Below are positions 34,080-44,311 of a stretch of 64,000 bases of DNA, piece after piece. A model generated the notes under the pieces. That model saw only the letters and a list, made by a program, of their open reading frames with translations. It had not been told where the DNA came from and ran no database searches. The first letter of the stretch is position 1. The number at the start of each line of letters is the position of its first letter. The DNA lies in contig JAXMAM010000009.1 of the NCBI GenBank assembly GCA_046350455.1, positions 32,582 through 96,581 of the forward strand. The letters are read 5' to 3'. The position numbers were made by a program, and so were the translations under genes. The DNA is from CAZXGD01 sp046350455. Its GTDB lineage: Bacteria > Planctomycetota > Phycisphaerae > Phycisphaerales > SM1A02.

Positions 34080-37065
34080 CCCGAGCAGTCTTGCGCGCTG
34101 GGCTGGAGGCGGCCGTGGCGGCGCTCTTTGCCGAAGTCTTGGCTGCGCTCTTGCCACCCGCGGGGCGTGGCGCAGCCGCAGCATTCGCCCGCGCAGCCTG
34201 CAGGATGGGCTTCAGATACCGGCCAGTGTGGCTGGTGGGGTGCGCTGCGATCTCTTCTGGCGTGCCCTCCGCCACCAGCGTGCCGCCGCGCTCGCCGCCC
34301 TCTGGGCCAAGATCAATGATCCAGTCCGCGCACTTCACCACGTCCAGGTTGTGCTCGATGATCACCAGCGTGTGGCCAGCGTCGGCCAGGCGGTTCACCA
34401 CGCTCAGCAGCCGCTCCACGTCTGCAAAGTGCAGGCCGGTGGTGGGCTCGTCCAGCACGTACAGCGTGCGGCTGGTGGAAGGCGTGCCCAGTTCTGCAGC
34501 CAGCTTGATGCGCTGCGCCTCGCCGCCGCTCAGCGTGGTGCTGCTCTGGCCCAGCTGCATGTAGCCCAGGCCCACGTCGCGCACGCACTCCAGCATGCGC
34601 CGGATGCGCGGGTGCGCCTCGAACAGCTCTGCTGCGTCCTCCACGGTCATGTCCAGCAGCTCGGCGATGGTGCGGTTCTTGAAGCGCACCTCCAGCGTCT
34701 CGCGGTTGTAGCGCGTGCCCTTGCACTCGTCGCAGCGCACGAACACGTCGGGCAGGAAGTGCATCTCGATGCGCACCACGCCCTGGCCCTGGCACGCCTC
34801 GCAGCGGCCGCCCTTCACGTTGAAGCTGAAGCGCCCAGGCTCGTACCCGCGGATCTTGGCTTCTGGAACGCTGGAGTAGAGGCGCCGGATGTCGTCGAAC
34901 ACGCCGGTGTAGGTGGCGGGATTGCTGCGCGGCGTGCGGCCGATGGGGCTCTGGTCCACCTCCACCACGCGCTCGATGTTGTTCAGCCCCACCAGCTTGG
35001 CGTGCGCGCCCGGCACCACCTTGGCGCCATGCACCGCCCGCTGCGCGGCCTTCAGCAGGATGTCGCTCACCAGCGTGGACTTTCCGCTGCCGCTCACGCC
35101 AGTCACGCACACGATGCCGCCCATGGGGAAGGCAACATCCAGCGCCTTCAGGTTGTTCTCCTTGGCGCCCTTCACCACGATGGCGCGCGCGCGGTCCAGC
35201 GTGCGGCGCGTGGCCGGCACCTCGATGCGGCGCCGGCCCGAGAGATACGCGCCCGTCAGGCTGGTGGGGCAGGCCGCCACTTCATCCACCGTGCCTTGCG
35301 CCACGATGGTGCCGCCGTGCCGGCCCGGGCCGGGGCCCACGTCCACCAGGTGGTCCGCTGCGCGGATGACGTCCTCGTCGTGCTCCACCACCAGCACGGT
35401 GTTGCCGATGTCCGCCAGCTTGCGCAGCGTGGCCAGCAGGCGGTCGTTGTCGCGCTGATGCAGGCCGATGGTGGGCTCGTCCAGCACGTACGCCACGCCA
35501 ACCAGGCCGCTGCCCACCTGCGTGGCCAGGCGGATGCGCTGCGCCTCGCCGCCGCTCAGCGTGCCGCTGGAGCGGTCCAGCGTCAGGTAGCCCAGGCCCA
35601 CGCTGCCCAGGAAGCCAAGCCGCGCCTCGATCTCCTTCAGGATGGGCGCCGCTATGGTGCGGTGCATGTCCTTCAGGTGCAGCGACGCAAAGAAGCCGAT
35701 GGCGCGCTCGATGCTCAGGCCAGTCACCTGCGAGATGCTGGCGCGCATGGTGCCGCTCTGCAGCTGCACCGCCAGCGCGGCCGGCTTCAGGCGCTGACCC
35801 TTGCACGCAGGGCAGGGCGTGCTGGTCATGTAGGCCAGCAGGCGCTCGCGCACCAGCTCGCTCTCGCTCTCCTCAAAGCGGCGCTTCAGGTTGGGCAGCA
35901 CGCCTTCAAAGGTGGCGCCCAGCGCCTTGCGCTCCTCGGGCGGGATGCCCATCATCAGATAGCGGCGCACCTTGGGTGTCAGCTTCTCAAAGGGCGTGGT
36001 GGGAGCGATCTCAAAGAAGGCGCAGAACTTGCGCAGCATGCGCGCATAGAGCGCGTTCATGCGCGGGCCGTTGCGCGCCCACGGCTCGATGGCGCCCTTG
36101 CCCACAGGCTCGGTGGGGTCTGGCACCACCAGCTCTGGGTCAAACGTGCGCACCTGCCCCAGGCCAGCGCACATGGGGCAGGCGCCATGCGGGCTGTTGA
36201 AGCTGAACAGGCGCGGCTCCAGCTCCTCCAGCGCGCACTCCGGATGGTCCGGGCAGCTGAACTTCTCGCTGTAGCGCGACTCCTCCCAGGTGCCGTCCGG
36301 CTTCTCTGCCAGCACCACCAGCGAGCCCTGGCCCATCTTCAGCGCAGACTCAACGCTCTCAGCCAGGCGCTGCTTGTCCTCGGCGCGGGCCACGATGCGG
36401 TCCACCACCGCCTCGATGTCGTGCTGCTCGTACCGGCCCAGGCCCAGCGGATTCTCTCCGCCCGGCTTGAGCGCCTCGCGCAGGTCCAGCAGCTGGCCGT
36501 TCACGCGCACGCGCAGTGTGCCCTGGCGGGCCAGCGCCTCCAGCACCTCCTTGTGGAAGCCCTTCTTGCTGCGCACCACAGGCGCGCACACCATCAGGCG
36601 GCGGCCCTCGGTGGCCAGGAGCGCATCCACGATCTGCGTGGGCGTGGCAGCGCTGATGGGCTTGCCGCACACGTGCCCGCGCTCGTCGGTGTGCCAGCAG
36701 GTGGGTGTGCCGCTGCGCGCAAAGAGCAGGCGCAGGTAGTCGTAGATCTCCGTGGTAGTGGCCACGGTGGAGCGCGGCGTGTGGCCGCTGCCGCGCTGCT
36801 CGATGGCGATGGTGGGCGGCAGGCCCTCGATGGCCTCCACGTCCGGCTTCTGCATCTGGTCCAGGAACTGGCGCGCGTACGCGGAGAGGCTCTCCATGTA
36901 CTTGCGCTGTCCCTCGGCAAAGATGGTGTCGAACGCCAGGCTGCTCTTGCCGCTGCCGCTCACGCCGGTCAGCACCACCATGGCGTCGCGCGGAATCGCC
37001 ACATCCAGGTTCTTCAGGTTGTGCTCGCGCGCACCGCGCACGCGGATGCACTTGGCGGGGTCCAT
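34066..37065 (-). CDS. uvrA: Excinuclease ABC subunit A
   Basis: 999 residues. UvrA recognises DNA damage in nucleotide excision repair. It has two ABC halves. The first has LTGVSGSGKSSLAFDTIFAEGQ-like Walker A after HNLKNLDV, then YLRLLFARSGTP and zinc-binding cysteines, and LSGGEAQRIRLATQ. The second has GVSGSGKSTLVSDIL, FLPDVFVRCDECKGTRYN, TTLSGGEAQRIKLAAELG and YVLDEPTTGLHFADV. The C-terminal tail (ANAAAAPRPAGGKSAAKTSAK) is basic and low complexity. ATG 37065 is chosen because the conserved IRVRGAREHNLKN follows; the longer open frame upstream looks non-coding. Confidence 0.95.
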   Translation of the reverse strand: MDPAKCIRVRGAREHNLKNLDVAIPRDAMVVLTGVSGSGKSSLAFDTIFAEGQRKYMESLSAYARQFLDQMQKPDVEAIEGLPPTIAIEQRGSGHTPRSTVATTTEIYDYLRLLFARSGTPTCWHTDERGHVCGKPISAATPTQIVDALLATEGRRLMVCAPVVRSKKGFHKEVLEALARQGTLRVRVNGQLLDLREALKPGGENPLGLGRYEQHDIEAVVDRIVARAEDKQRLAESVESALKMGQGSLVVLAEKPDGTWEESRYSEKFSCPDHPECALEELEPRLFSFNSPHGACPMCAGLGQVRTFDPELVVPDPTEPVGKGAIEPWARNGPRMNALYARMLRKFCAFFEIAPTTPFEKLTPKVRRYLMMGIPPEERKALGATFEGVLPNLKRRFEESESELVRERLLAYMTSTPCPACKGQRLKPAALAVQLQSGTMRASISQVTGLSIERAIGFFASLHLKDMHRTIAAPILKEIEARLGFLGSVGLGYLTLDRSSGTLSGGEAQRIRLATQVGSGLVGVAYVLDEPTIGLHQRDNDRLLATLRKLADIGNTVLVVEHDEDVIRAADHLVDVGPGPGRHGGTIVAQGTVDEVAACPTSLTGAYLSGRRRIEVPATRRTLDRARAIVVKGAKENNLKALDVAFPMGGIVCVTGVSGSGKSTLVSDILLKAAQRAVHGAKVVPGAHAKLVGLNNIERVVEVDQSPIGRTPRSNPATYTGVFDDIRRLYSSVPEAKIRGYEPGRFSFNVKGGRCEACQGQGVVRIEMHFLPDVFVRCDECKGTRYNRETLEVRFKNRTIAELLDMTVEDAAELFEAHPRIRRMLECVRDVGLGYMQLGQSSTTLSGGEAQRIKLAAELGTPSTSRTLYVLDEPTTGLHFADVERLLSVVNRLADAGHTLVIIEHNLDVVKCADWIIDLGPEGGERGGTLVAEGTPEEIAAHPTSHTGRYLKPILQAARANAAAAPRPAGGKSAAKTSAKSAATAASSPARKTARATGR

Positions 37066-37620
37066 GCTGACAGGGCGGGTGCTCACAGGGTGCGGCTCAG
37101 GGGAGGTGCGGGCGAGGCATGCGGCAGACCGATCGGGGACAGTAGGCGAAGGCGCGCACACCATCCCAACCAGCCGCTGGGATCTGTGCGGTGCGCTCCC
37201 GCCTGGTGACTGTAAGGGTCTGGGAACCAAGACCTTACGCGCCGAAGCGTCAGAAGCCGTGTTTTCTGCCGCAGAAGGGCCAATTCTTGGACTTTTCACT
37301 TCCAGTTTGCCCTGCTGTGTGCTCAAATTGTGCGTCCACGGGCGCCCCGGAGCCGAATTCAACGGTGGAAGGGCAATCATCACCCGTCATGCGCATGACC
37401 GCACTTCTTCGCCAACGCACCACGGTTCGACCCTCGGTCCCCGAGCGGCCACTCCGTGCTGGCAAGAACGGCCCCCGCGCAGACAGCGCTGATCTCGAGA
37501 TCCTCCGCCGCGCTGCCGTGCGCATGGCGCTCTCGCGCCGCGCTGCGCGCTGAGCTGCAAGGCGCGATGCGCGCCGCACACCGCGCGCCGCACACCGCGC
37601 CGCCTCCCACCTCAATCCGC
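37066..37620. other. 555-bp gap between uvrA and uvrB
   Basis: No conserved coding frame was found. An imperfect inverted repeat, GTAAGGGTCT (37212-37221) with AGACCTTAC (37230-37238), could be an operator or hairpin in the uvrA leader. The part nearest uvrB (37560-37610) is a GC-only run of GCGCGCCGCACACC units. I could not recognise a LexA box. Confidence 0.45.
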
Positions 37621-39726
37621 TTACTTCCGGCCCTTGCGCTTCTTTCCAGCGCGTGATCCTGGCATGCCTGCCTTGGGGCGGGGCGCTGCTGGCTCCTCTG
37701 CCTCGTGCACCATGCCGTCCACATCGGGCAGCTCGTTCACGCGCTTCATCTGGTCGCGCAGGCGCGCTGCCTTCTCAAACTCCAGTTTCTCTGCAGCGGC
37801 CAGCATCTCTTCTTCCAGCTCGCGCAGCATCTCGGCCTTGTCGTACTGGCGCGCCACCGTGGGGCCAGCAGCCTCGCGCACGGTGCGGATGGCGGCGATC
37901 TCTGTCTCGATGCCCTGGCGGATGGCCTTGCGGATGGTCTCTGGCGTGATGCCGTGCTCTGCGTTGTAGGCCAGCTGCTTGGCGCGGCGGCGATTCACCT
38001 CGTCCATGGCGGCCTGCATCTCGGGGGTCACGGTGTCGGCGTACATCACCACTTCGCCGCCCGCATTGCGCGCTGCGCGGCCCATGGTCTGGATCAGGCT
38101 GCTCTGGCTGCGCAAAAAGCCCTGCTTGTCCGCATCCAGGATGGCCACCAGGCTCACCTCCGGCAGGTCCAGGCCTTCGCGCAGCAGGTTCACGCCCACC
38201 AGCACGTCGAACTCTCCCTGCCGCAGCTCGCGCAAGATCTGCAGGCGGTCCAGCGTCTCGATCTCGCTGTGCAGATAGCGCACGCGCACGCCGTTCTTGT
38301 GCAGGTAGGTGGTCAGGTCCTCGCACAGCCGCTTGGTGAGCGCGGTCACCAGCACGCGCTCCTTGCGCTGGGCGCGCTCGCGGCACCGCTCCAGCAGGTC
38401 TGGAATCTGCGTGCGCGCCGGCAGCACCTGGATGGGCGGGTCCACCAGGCCAGTGGGGCGGATCACCTGCTCCACCACCACGCCCTGGCACTTCTCCAGC
38501 TCATACGGCCCGGGGGTGGCGCTCACATAGATGGCGGCCGGCACCATGCTCTCGAACTCGTCGAACTTCAGCGGCCGGTTGTCCAGCGCGCTGGGCAGGC
38601 GGAAGCCGTGGTCCACCAGCGTCTGCTTGCGCTGGCGGTCGCCAAAGTACATGCCGCGGATCTGCGGCAGCGTCACGTGGCTCTCGTCCACCACCACCAG
38701 CCAGTCGTCCTGGCCGCGGCCTGGCACGCGCCGGAAGTAGTCCAGCAGCGTCCATGCACGCTCGCCGCGTGCGCGGCCGTCAAAGAAGCGGCTGTAGTTC
38801 TCGATGCCGCTGCAGAAGCCAGTCTCGGTGATCATCTCCAGGTCGTACTTGGTGCGGCCCAGCAGGCGCTGCGCCTCCAGCAGCTTGCCCTGGCTGCGCA
38901 GCTCGGTCACGCGCTCGTCCAGCTCCTGCCTTATCTGCTCCACTGCAGCCTTCATCTGGTCCTCTGGCATCACGTAGTGCACGGCGGGGAAGATGAGCGT
39001 CCACGCGTCGTCGCCCAGCACCTCGCCGCTCACCGGGTCAAAGCGCTCGATGCCCTCGATCTGGTCGCCAAACAGCGAGATGCGCACGGCATGCTGCTGG
39101 TACGCCGGGAACACCTCGATGCTCTCGCCGCGCACGCGGAAGTTGCCGCGGCCGGGCGCGGTTTCGTTGCGCGTGTACTGCATGGCCGCCAGCCCCAGCA
39201 GGAACTGCCGCCGGTCCAGGCGCGTGCCCTTCTGCACCAGCAGCGTGCGGCGCTGGTACTCCTCTGGCGAGCCCAGGCCGTACAGGCAGCTCACGCTGCT
39301 CACCACGATGACGTCGTTGCGGCTCAGCAGGTTGCTGGTGCTCAGCAGCCGCAGGCGGTCCAGGTCGTCGTTGCGGGCCGAGTCCTTCTCGATGTACATG
39401 TCCCGCTGCGGGATGTACGCCTCGGGCTGGTAGTAGTCGTAGTAGCTGACGAAGTAGCACACCGCGTTGTTGGGGAAGAGCTCGCGCATCTCCTCATACA
39501 GCTGCGCGGCCAGCGTCTTGTTGTGGCTCACGATGAGCGTGGGGCGCTGCGTGCGCGCGATGACGTTGGCAATGGTGAACGTCTTGCCAGTGCCGGTGGC
39601 GCCCAGCAGCGTCTGGTGCCTGCGCCCCTCTGCCAGGCCAGCCACCAGCTGCTCGATGGCTTCTGGCTGGTCGCCCGTGGGCCGGAACGGGCTGCGGAGC
39701 TCAAAGGCGGTGGTGTTCACAGTCAT
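37621..39726 (-). CDS. uvrB: Excinuclease ABC subunit B
   Basis: 701 residues. UvrB takes over damaged DNA from UvrA, verifies the lesion and recruits UvrC. Motifs: TLLGATGTGKTFTIANVI (Walker A), the beta-hairpin region YYDYYQPEAYIPQRDMYIEKD, VVVDESHVTLPQI (Walker B, DESH), YVSATPGPYELE, and QTMGRAARNAGGEV (motif VI). The C-terminal UVR domain (LEEEMLAAAEKLEFEKAARLRDQ) that binds UvrC is present. Upstream of uvrA in the same direction and near the PcrA/UvrD helicase, giving a repair cluster without uvrC. The last 25 residues are basic (AGKKRKGRK). Confidence 0.96.
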   Translation of the reverse strand: MTVNTTAFELRSPFRPTGDQPEAIEQLVAGLAEGRRHQTLLGATGTGKTFTIANVIARTQRPTLIVSHNKTLAAQLYEEMRELFPNNAVCYFVSYYDYYQPEAYIPQRDMYIEKDSARNDDLDRLRLLSTSNLLSRNDVIVVSSVSCLYGLGSPEEYQRRTLLVQKGTRLDRRQFLLGLAAMQYTRNETAPGRGNFRVRGESIEVFPAYQQHAVRISLFGDQIEGIERFDPVSGEVLGDDAWTLIFPAVHYVMPEDQMKAAVEQIRQELDERVTELRSQGKLLEAQRLLGRTKYDLEMITETGFCSGIENYSRFFDGRARGERAWTLLDYFRRVPGRGQDDWLVVVDESHVTLPQIRGMYFGDRQRKQTLVDHGFRLPSALDNRPLKFDEFESMVPAAIYVSATPGPYELEKCQGVVVEQVIRPTGLVDPPIQVLPARTQIPDLLERCRERAQRKERVLVTALTKRLCEDLTTYLHKNGVRVRYLHSEIETLDRLQILRELRQGEFDVLVGVNLLREGLDLPEVSLVAILDADKQGFLRSQSSLIQTMGRAARNAGGEVVMYADTVTPEMQAAMDEVNRRRAKQLAYNAEHGITPETIRKAIRQGIETEIAAIRTVREAAGPTVARQYDKAEMLRELEEEMLAAAEKLEFEKAARLRDQMKRVNELPDVDGMVHEAEEPAAPRPKAGMPGSRAGKKRKGRK

Positions 39727-39742
39727 GGGGCGGTGCCCAAGC

Positions 39743-42226
39743 CTAGTGCGCCAGCAGCGCCCGCACGGGCTTGCGCACCAGCGCGTGCACGGCAGGCCAG
39801 GCGGCAGCCAGGGTCAGGAGCACCAGCACGCCGTAGCCGATGAGGACGGGCGGCAGCGGCATCTCCGGGTGGAGCTCCATGCCAGTGATCAGCCGGTGCC
39901 ACATCACGCCCATGTGCGCCAGCCACAGGCCCAGGCATGTGCCCGCCAGGCCGCCTGCCACCGCCACCAGCAGCACCTCGGCCGCCACCAGGCGCACCAG
40001 CAGCCCAGGCGAAGCCCCCGTGGCGCGCAGCACGCCGTACTCAAAGCGCCGCGCGCTGATGTTGGCCGCCACCACGTTGCCCACGCCGATGCACGCCAGG
40101 AGCAGCGCGCCAAACGCCACAGTGCTGGTCACGCTGAGCACCGTGGCGCCGATCTCCTCAACCGTGCGCCGGATGGCGCGCCCGCTGGCGAACACCGCTC
40201 CCGGAATGGCCTGCTGCACTGCGTCACCCAGCACCTTGTCCGCCTCGGGGCCAAGCGTGTCGTCCATGTCCACCTGCAGGATGTAGGCGTCGCGGCTGCC
40301 AAAGCGTGTGGCCACCTCGTTGAAGTCCATGAACACGCAGCTGACCGCGTTCTGCAGGTACACGCTGCGGATGCCAAAGAACTGCGTGGCCACGTCCAGG
40401 CCCGCCGCTCCCACCACGCCCACGATCTCGTACTCCTGCGAGATGCTGCCGCCGCCCAGCCGGATGGTGCTTCCCACCTGCTTGCCGTGCGCCACCAGGA
40501 ACTCCTTGGCCACCAGGATGCCGCGCCCGGATCGCAGCTTGGGCAGCGCGCTCTCTGGCGAGCCCTGCACCCAGTCCAGGCGGTTGAGCGCCAGGAACTG
40601 GTCGGGCGGGAAGCCCACGCACACATTGGGCGAGTCGATGCCTTCACGGTGAACAGCCGCTCGCCCATCACCTGCAGCGGCAGGTAGCCGACGGTGGCCT
40701 ACACGCCCGGCATGGCGCGCACGCGCGCCTGCTCCTCCACCGTCATGCCGTTGGTCTTGAAGACAAAGCCGTCGAGGAGATGCGCACGCGCTCTGTGATG
40801 TCGCGCAGCACTGCGGTGCCGTTGGTCCATGTGGTCACCAGGATGCTCACGCCCACCATCAGCGCACCAGCGGTGAAGCCCAGGCGAGAGGGCCCTGCGC
40901 CAGCGCGCCCTGCGGCAGTCCCGGCGCAGCCGCAGGAGCGCAACCAGCGGCGCCGCCAGCACGCGGCCACCAACCACAGCACCGGCACTGCCAGCATGAA
41001 CCAGCAGGTGGAGGAGCGGAATGCCAGCGACCACATACGCCCACCTGCGCGTCAACCCTGGCAGCAACACCAGAAGCAGCTGCACTGCCGCCAGGCACGC
41101 GGCGCCCGCCAGCGCCAGCCACGCCGCCGCGCAGCCGCGGCGCGCATTGCGTGCGGCGTGAGCGCGGCCAGCGGCGTGATGCGCGCAGCCTGCCACGCTG
41201 GCCACAGCGCGCCGCCCACGCCGGCCGCCACGCTGCCTGCCAGCGCCAGCACGATGCCAAACCAACTGATGAACAGCCCATCCGGCAGCAGCTCATGGAA
41301 GTACGCGCGAAGGCCAGCGGCCGCCAGCACGCCCAGCGGCACGCCCAGCAGTCGGCCACCGCCAGCTGCCGCTGCTGCTCCGCCACGGCAGTGGTCATGC
41401 CCGTGCCCACGATGAACGCAGCGCTCATGAAGGCAATCACGCTCACCAGCGCAAAGCCCAGCTTGGTGGCGCGCTCCTGCGAATCCAGCCCCGTGGTGAT
41501 GCGCTCGCTGGGCTCCAGCACCAGCGGATCCTTGAACTGCCCCTTGTGCTCCTGCACCCACGCGCGGACGTCGGTGCCGGGCTTCAGCCGCGCCATGATG
41601 GTGGTGAGCCCGCTGCTGCCGGTTGCCTCCACCAGATCGGCGCGCGCCACCACCACGTAGGGCCGCTGCAGCGCGCCCAGCATGGGCCGCTGCAAGATGC
41701 CCACCACCTTCAGCGCAATGGGGTCGCCAAAGCGCTGCACGTCCAGCGTGTCGCCCAGCTTGGCGTTCAGCGCCTTGGCGGTCATGGGGTCAATGGCAAT
41801 CTCGCCGGTATGCGTGGGCAGGCGGCCTTCGTCCATCTCCTGGCCACTTGGAAGCCCTCGTCTGCATCGGCGTCAGGCCGCGCGCCCTGGCAGACCGCGG
41901 CGCACGCGCTCGTCCGCCCCAGCGTTCACGTCTGGCCGCGCCAGCGCGGGCGATCCAGCTGCCCGCCACGGCTGCGATGCCCGGCAGCGCCCGCACGCGC
42001 TCCAGCTGGTCTGCGCCAAAGCTGGCGCCAAACCGGTTCACCACGCGCACGTCGGTGGCGCCCACATAGCGGTCCAGCCGCGCGTGCGCGTTGCTGCGCG
42101 CGCTCTCCAGCGCGCAGGCCACCGCCGTGACCAGCATGCTGCTGAGCACCACGGCCAGGGCCAGAGCAGCGTCCTACCGCGCCGTGCTGCCAATGTCTGC
42201 AGCGCGAACCACCAGGTCGCTTGCAT
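39743..42226 (-). pseudogene. FtsX/MacB-type ABC transporter permease, repeatedly frameshifted
   Basis: A permease of about 800 residues read in pieces from all three frames. The N terminus (MQATWWFALQTLAARRGRTLL, then AVVLSSMLVTAVACALESARSN) sits upstream, the middle has EIAIDPMTAKALNAKLGD and a FtsX core, and the intact C-terminal part (39743-40624) includes GVVGAAGLDVATQFFGI, VFMDFNEVATRF and ISARRFEYGVLRATGASPG, the hallmark of MacB/LolE-type exporters. At least seven frameshifts are needed (near 42170, 41900, 41370, 41090, 41020, 40772, 40699-40640). Conserved residues survive in each piece, so error in the assembly is as likely as decay. It pairs with the ATPase gene, which it overlaps. 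Confidence 0.8.
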
Positions 42227-42990
42227 GCATGCCCTTTGTCTGGAAGCGCCCAGCCACCACGCCATCGCGCAGGACAAACACGTCCCGGCAGTGTGCTGCG
42301 GCGGCAGGCTCGTGCGTGACCATCAGCACCACCATGCCTCGTTCCGTGGCCAGCTGTCCCAGCATGCGCCACAGCTTCTCGCTGTTGGCGCTGTCTAGCG
42401 CGCCGGAAGGCTCGTCTGCAAAGAGCACGGGTGGCTCAAAGAGCAGGGCGCGTGCAATGGCCACGCGCTGCTGCTCGCCGCCGCTCAGGGCGTCGGGGCG
42501 GTGGTCCATGCGGTCTGCCAGGCCCAGCAGGCCCAGCAGTTCTGTGGCGCGCTTCTCCAGCCCAGCACGCGGGCGGCCGTCCAGCACGCCCGGCAGGATG
42601 ACGTTTTCCAGCGCGTTCAGCGTGGGCAGCAGGTTGAACTGCTGGAACACCACGCCAATGCTGCGCCGCCGGAAGAGCGTCAGCTCTGCCTCGGTCATGC
42701 GCTCCAGCTGATGCCCGCTCACTTCAATGGTGCCAGCTGTCGGGCGTGTCCAGGCCCGCCAGCAGGTAGAGCAGGGTGCTCTTGCCGCTGCCGCTGGCCC
42801 CCATGATGGCGTAGAAGCCGGGCTCGGTGATCTCAAGCTCTGCGCCGCGCAGCGCCTCCACGGGCCGCGCGCCGGTGCGATAGGTCTTGTGCACGCCCTC
42901 TGCGCGGACAAAGGCGCTCCCGGACGCGCGCTGGTCGGCAGCCCGCTGGTCGTTCGTTCCGCCGCTGTCAGCGGTGGTCTCAGTGTGCAT
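42174..42990 (-). CDS. ABC transporter ATPase (MacB/LolD-like), one frameshift
   Basis: The N-terminal frame (start ATG 42990, MHTETTADSGG) contains VHKTYRTGARPVEALRG and Walker A GASGSGKSTLLYLLAGLDTP. The C-terminal frame (to 42174) has VFQQFNLLPTLNALENV (Q-loop region), LSGGEQQRVAIARAL signature, VLFADEPSGALDS Walker B and VLMVTHEP switch His. Removing one C at about 42741 joins LDTP to TAGTIEVSGHQLE. This gives about 270 residues of the LolD/MacB family with the permease gene as its partner. The N terminus overlaps gcvH by 11 bp. Confidence 0.88.
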
Positions 42991-43363
42991 TCTTGCGGTC
43001 GTAGGTGGCCGCATCCATCAGTGCGTTCAGGCTGGCTGCGTCCACGCCCTTCACCTTGCACAGCCAGCCAGCGCCAAACGGGTCGCTGTTCAGGATGCTG
43101 GGGTCCTTGGCGGCGGCAGCGTTCACGGCCGCCACCTCGCAGGCCACGGGCGAGTAGATCTCGCTGTTGGTCTTCACGCTCTCCACCTCGCCCAGCGCGC
43201 CGCCAGCGGCCACCTTGCTGCCAGCGCCGCGCATCTCCACAAAGGTGATGTCGGTCAGCGCGTCAGCCGCGTGCTGGGTGATGCCCACCGTCACGGTGCC
43301 ATCCTGTTCGGGGCGGAACCATTCGTGCGTCTCGCTGTAGCGGCGGTCGGTGGGGCTGGCCAT
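42980..43363 (-). CDS. gcvH: Glycine cleavage system H protein
   Basis: 127 residues. The lipoyl-carrier protein shuttles the methylamine group of glycine between P, T and L proteins. The lipoyl lysine is Lys64 in GEVESVKTNSEIYSPV, followed by the family-typical ITFVEMRGAG-like start TDITFVEMR. It begins MASPTDRRYSETHEWF, a good H-protein start. No gcvP, gcvT or lpd is nearby. It lies within the indel-rich stretch but its frame is intact. It may also act in lipoylation transfer. The upstream gap of 168 bp to the next gene is divergent. Confidence 0.92.
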   Translation of the reverse strand: MASPTDRRYSETHEWFRPEQDGTVTVGITQHAADALTDITFVEMRGAGSKVAAGGALGEVESVKTNSEIYSPVACEVAAVNAAAAKDPSILNSDPFGAGWLCKVKGVDAASLNALMDAATYDRKNAH

Positions 43364-43531
43364 GGCGGAAATCCTTGAACAGAGTGCAGATGAGCAGTGT
43401 GTCCTGGTGAACGCCGCGCGCCACGCGCCGCTGTGCACCAGCTTTGGGGTGGATCATGATAGCCGGGTGCTGGGACCATCTGTAGACTTGGGGCGCTCGG
43501 CACTGCGCGCACCAGCCGGCCAGGAACACAC

Positions 43532-44311
43532 ATGCTTCTCACCCTGACCACCAGCTCCCTCCAGCACTACAAGCGCGCCAAGAAGCCGCTGGCCCTCTCA
43601 GACATCCCAGACTTTGTGGCAGAGGAGCTGGAGCTGCGCGGGCTGAACATCACCGCTGGCGATCTGAAGGGCATGGCCGCCACCGATCTGGAGAAGCTGC
43701 GCGACCGCGCAGACCGCGCGCGCTGCCCCATCCTGGTGCTGGTGGAGGAGAAGCCGCTGGCTGCAGGCGACGGCACCCTGGAGGCCACGCTGGACCGCAT
43801 CTTCAAGCTGGGCCTGGCAGCCAGCAAGCTGGGCTGCCCAAACCTGGCCGCATCCGCGCCACCAACGTCACCGAGCAGACCATGGAGCGCGCAGCGGCCA
43901 ACATCAAGCGCGCACTGAGCAAGCTGGACCGGCATGAGGTACTGCTGCTGCGCCCGGAGACCACCTGACTGCTGATCCGCTCCGCCTGTCGGAGCTCATC
44001 AAAAACGCATCGGCGGATTCCGCATTGGCAGCCTGCCGTCCTTTGCGGCGGCAGCCAACCCTGGAGACCCAGAGGCCGCGCTGCGCAAGCTGGCGCCCTA
44101 CGCCCAGGCGGTGGAGGCCACGGTGCAGTCCTTCTCCAAGGCAGGCAAGCACGACGCCTGGAACCTGGAGAAGTGCCTGGAGGCCATCCGCGGCGTGGGC
44201 TACCAGAACACCGTGAGCATTGACTACGTGGGCCGCTCGGACCCTGTGGCCGCCATCACGCGGGCGCGCGACCTGCTGGGAGAGGTCATCTCTGCTGGAG
44301 ACCCTGCATGA
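43532..44311 (+). pseudogene. Sugar phosphate isomerase/epimerase (xylose isomerase-like TIM barrel), frameshifted
   Basis: About 260 residues after repair. The first piece (43532-43845) starts MLLTLTTSSLQHYKRA and has DIPDFVAEELELRGLNI, a metal-barrel start. Reading then needs three shifts near 43847, 43968 and 44010. The next pieces give RATNVTEQTMERAAANIKRALSKLDRHEVLLL and, back in the first frame, IGGFRIGSLPSFAAAANP and ending VSIDYVGRSDPVAAITRARDLLGE. The frame ends at 44309-44311 just as the cytidylate kinase gene starts (4-bp overlap). Substrate unknown. Confidence 0.7.

Noticed and set aside
39743..42226. Several separate small membrane proteins
   Set aside because: The pieces follow one another in the order of a single FtsX/MacB permease; frameshifts explain the split.
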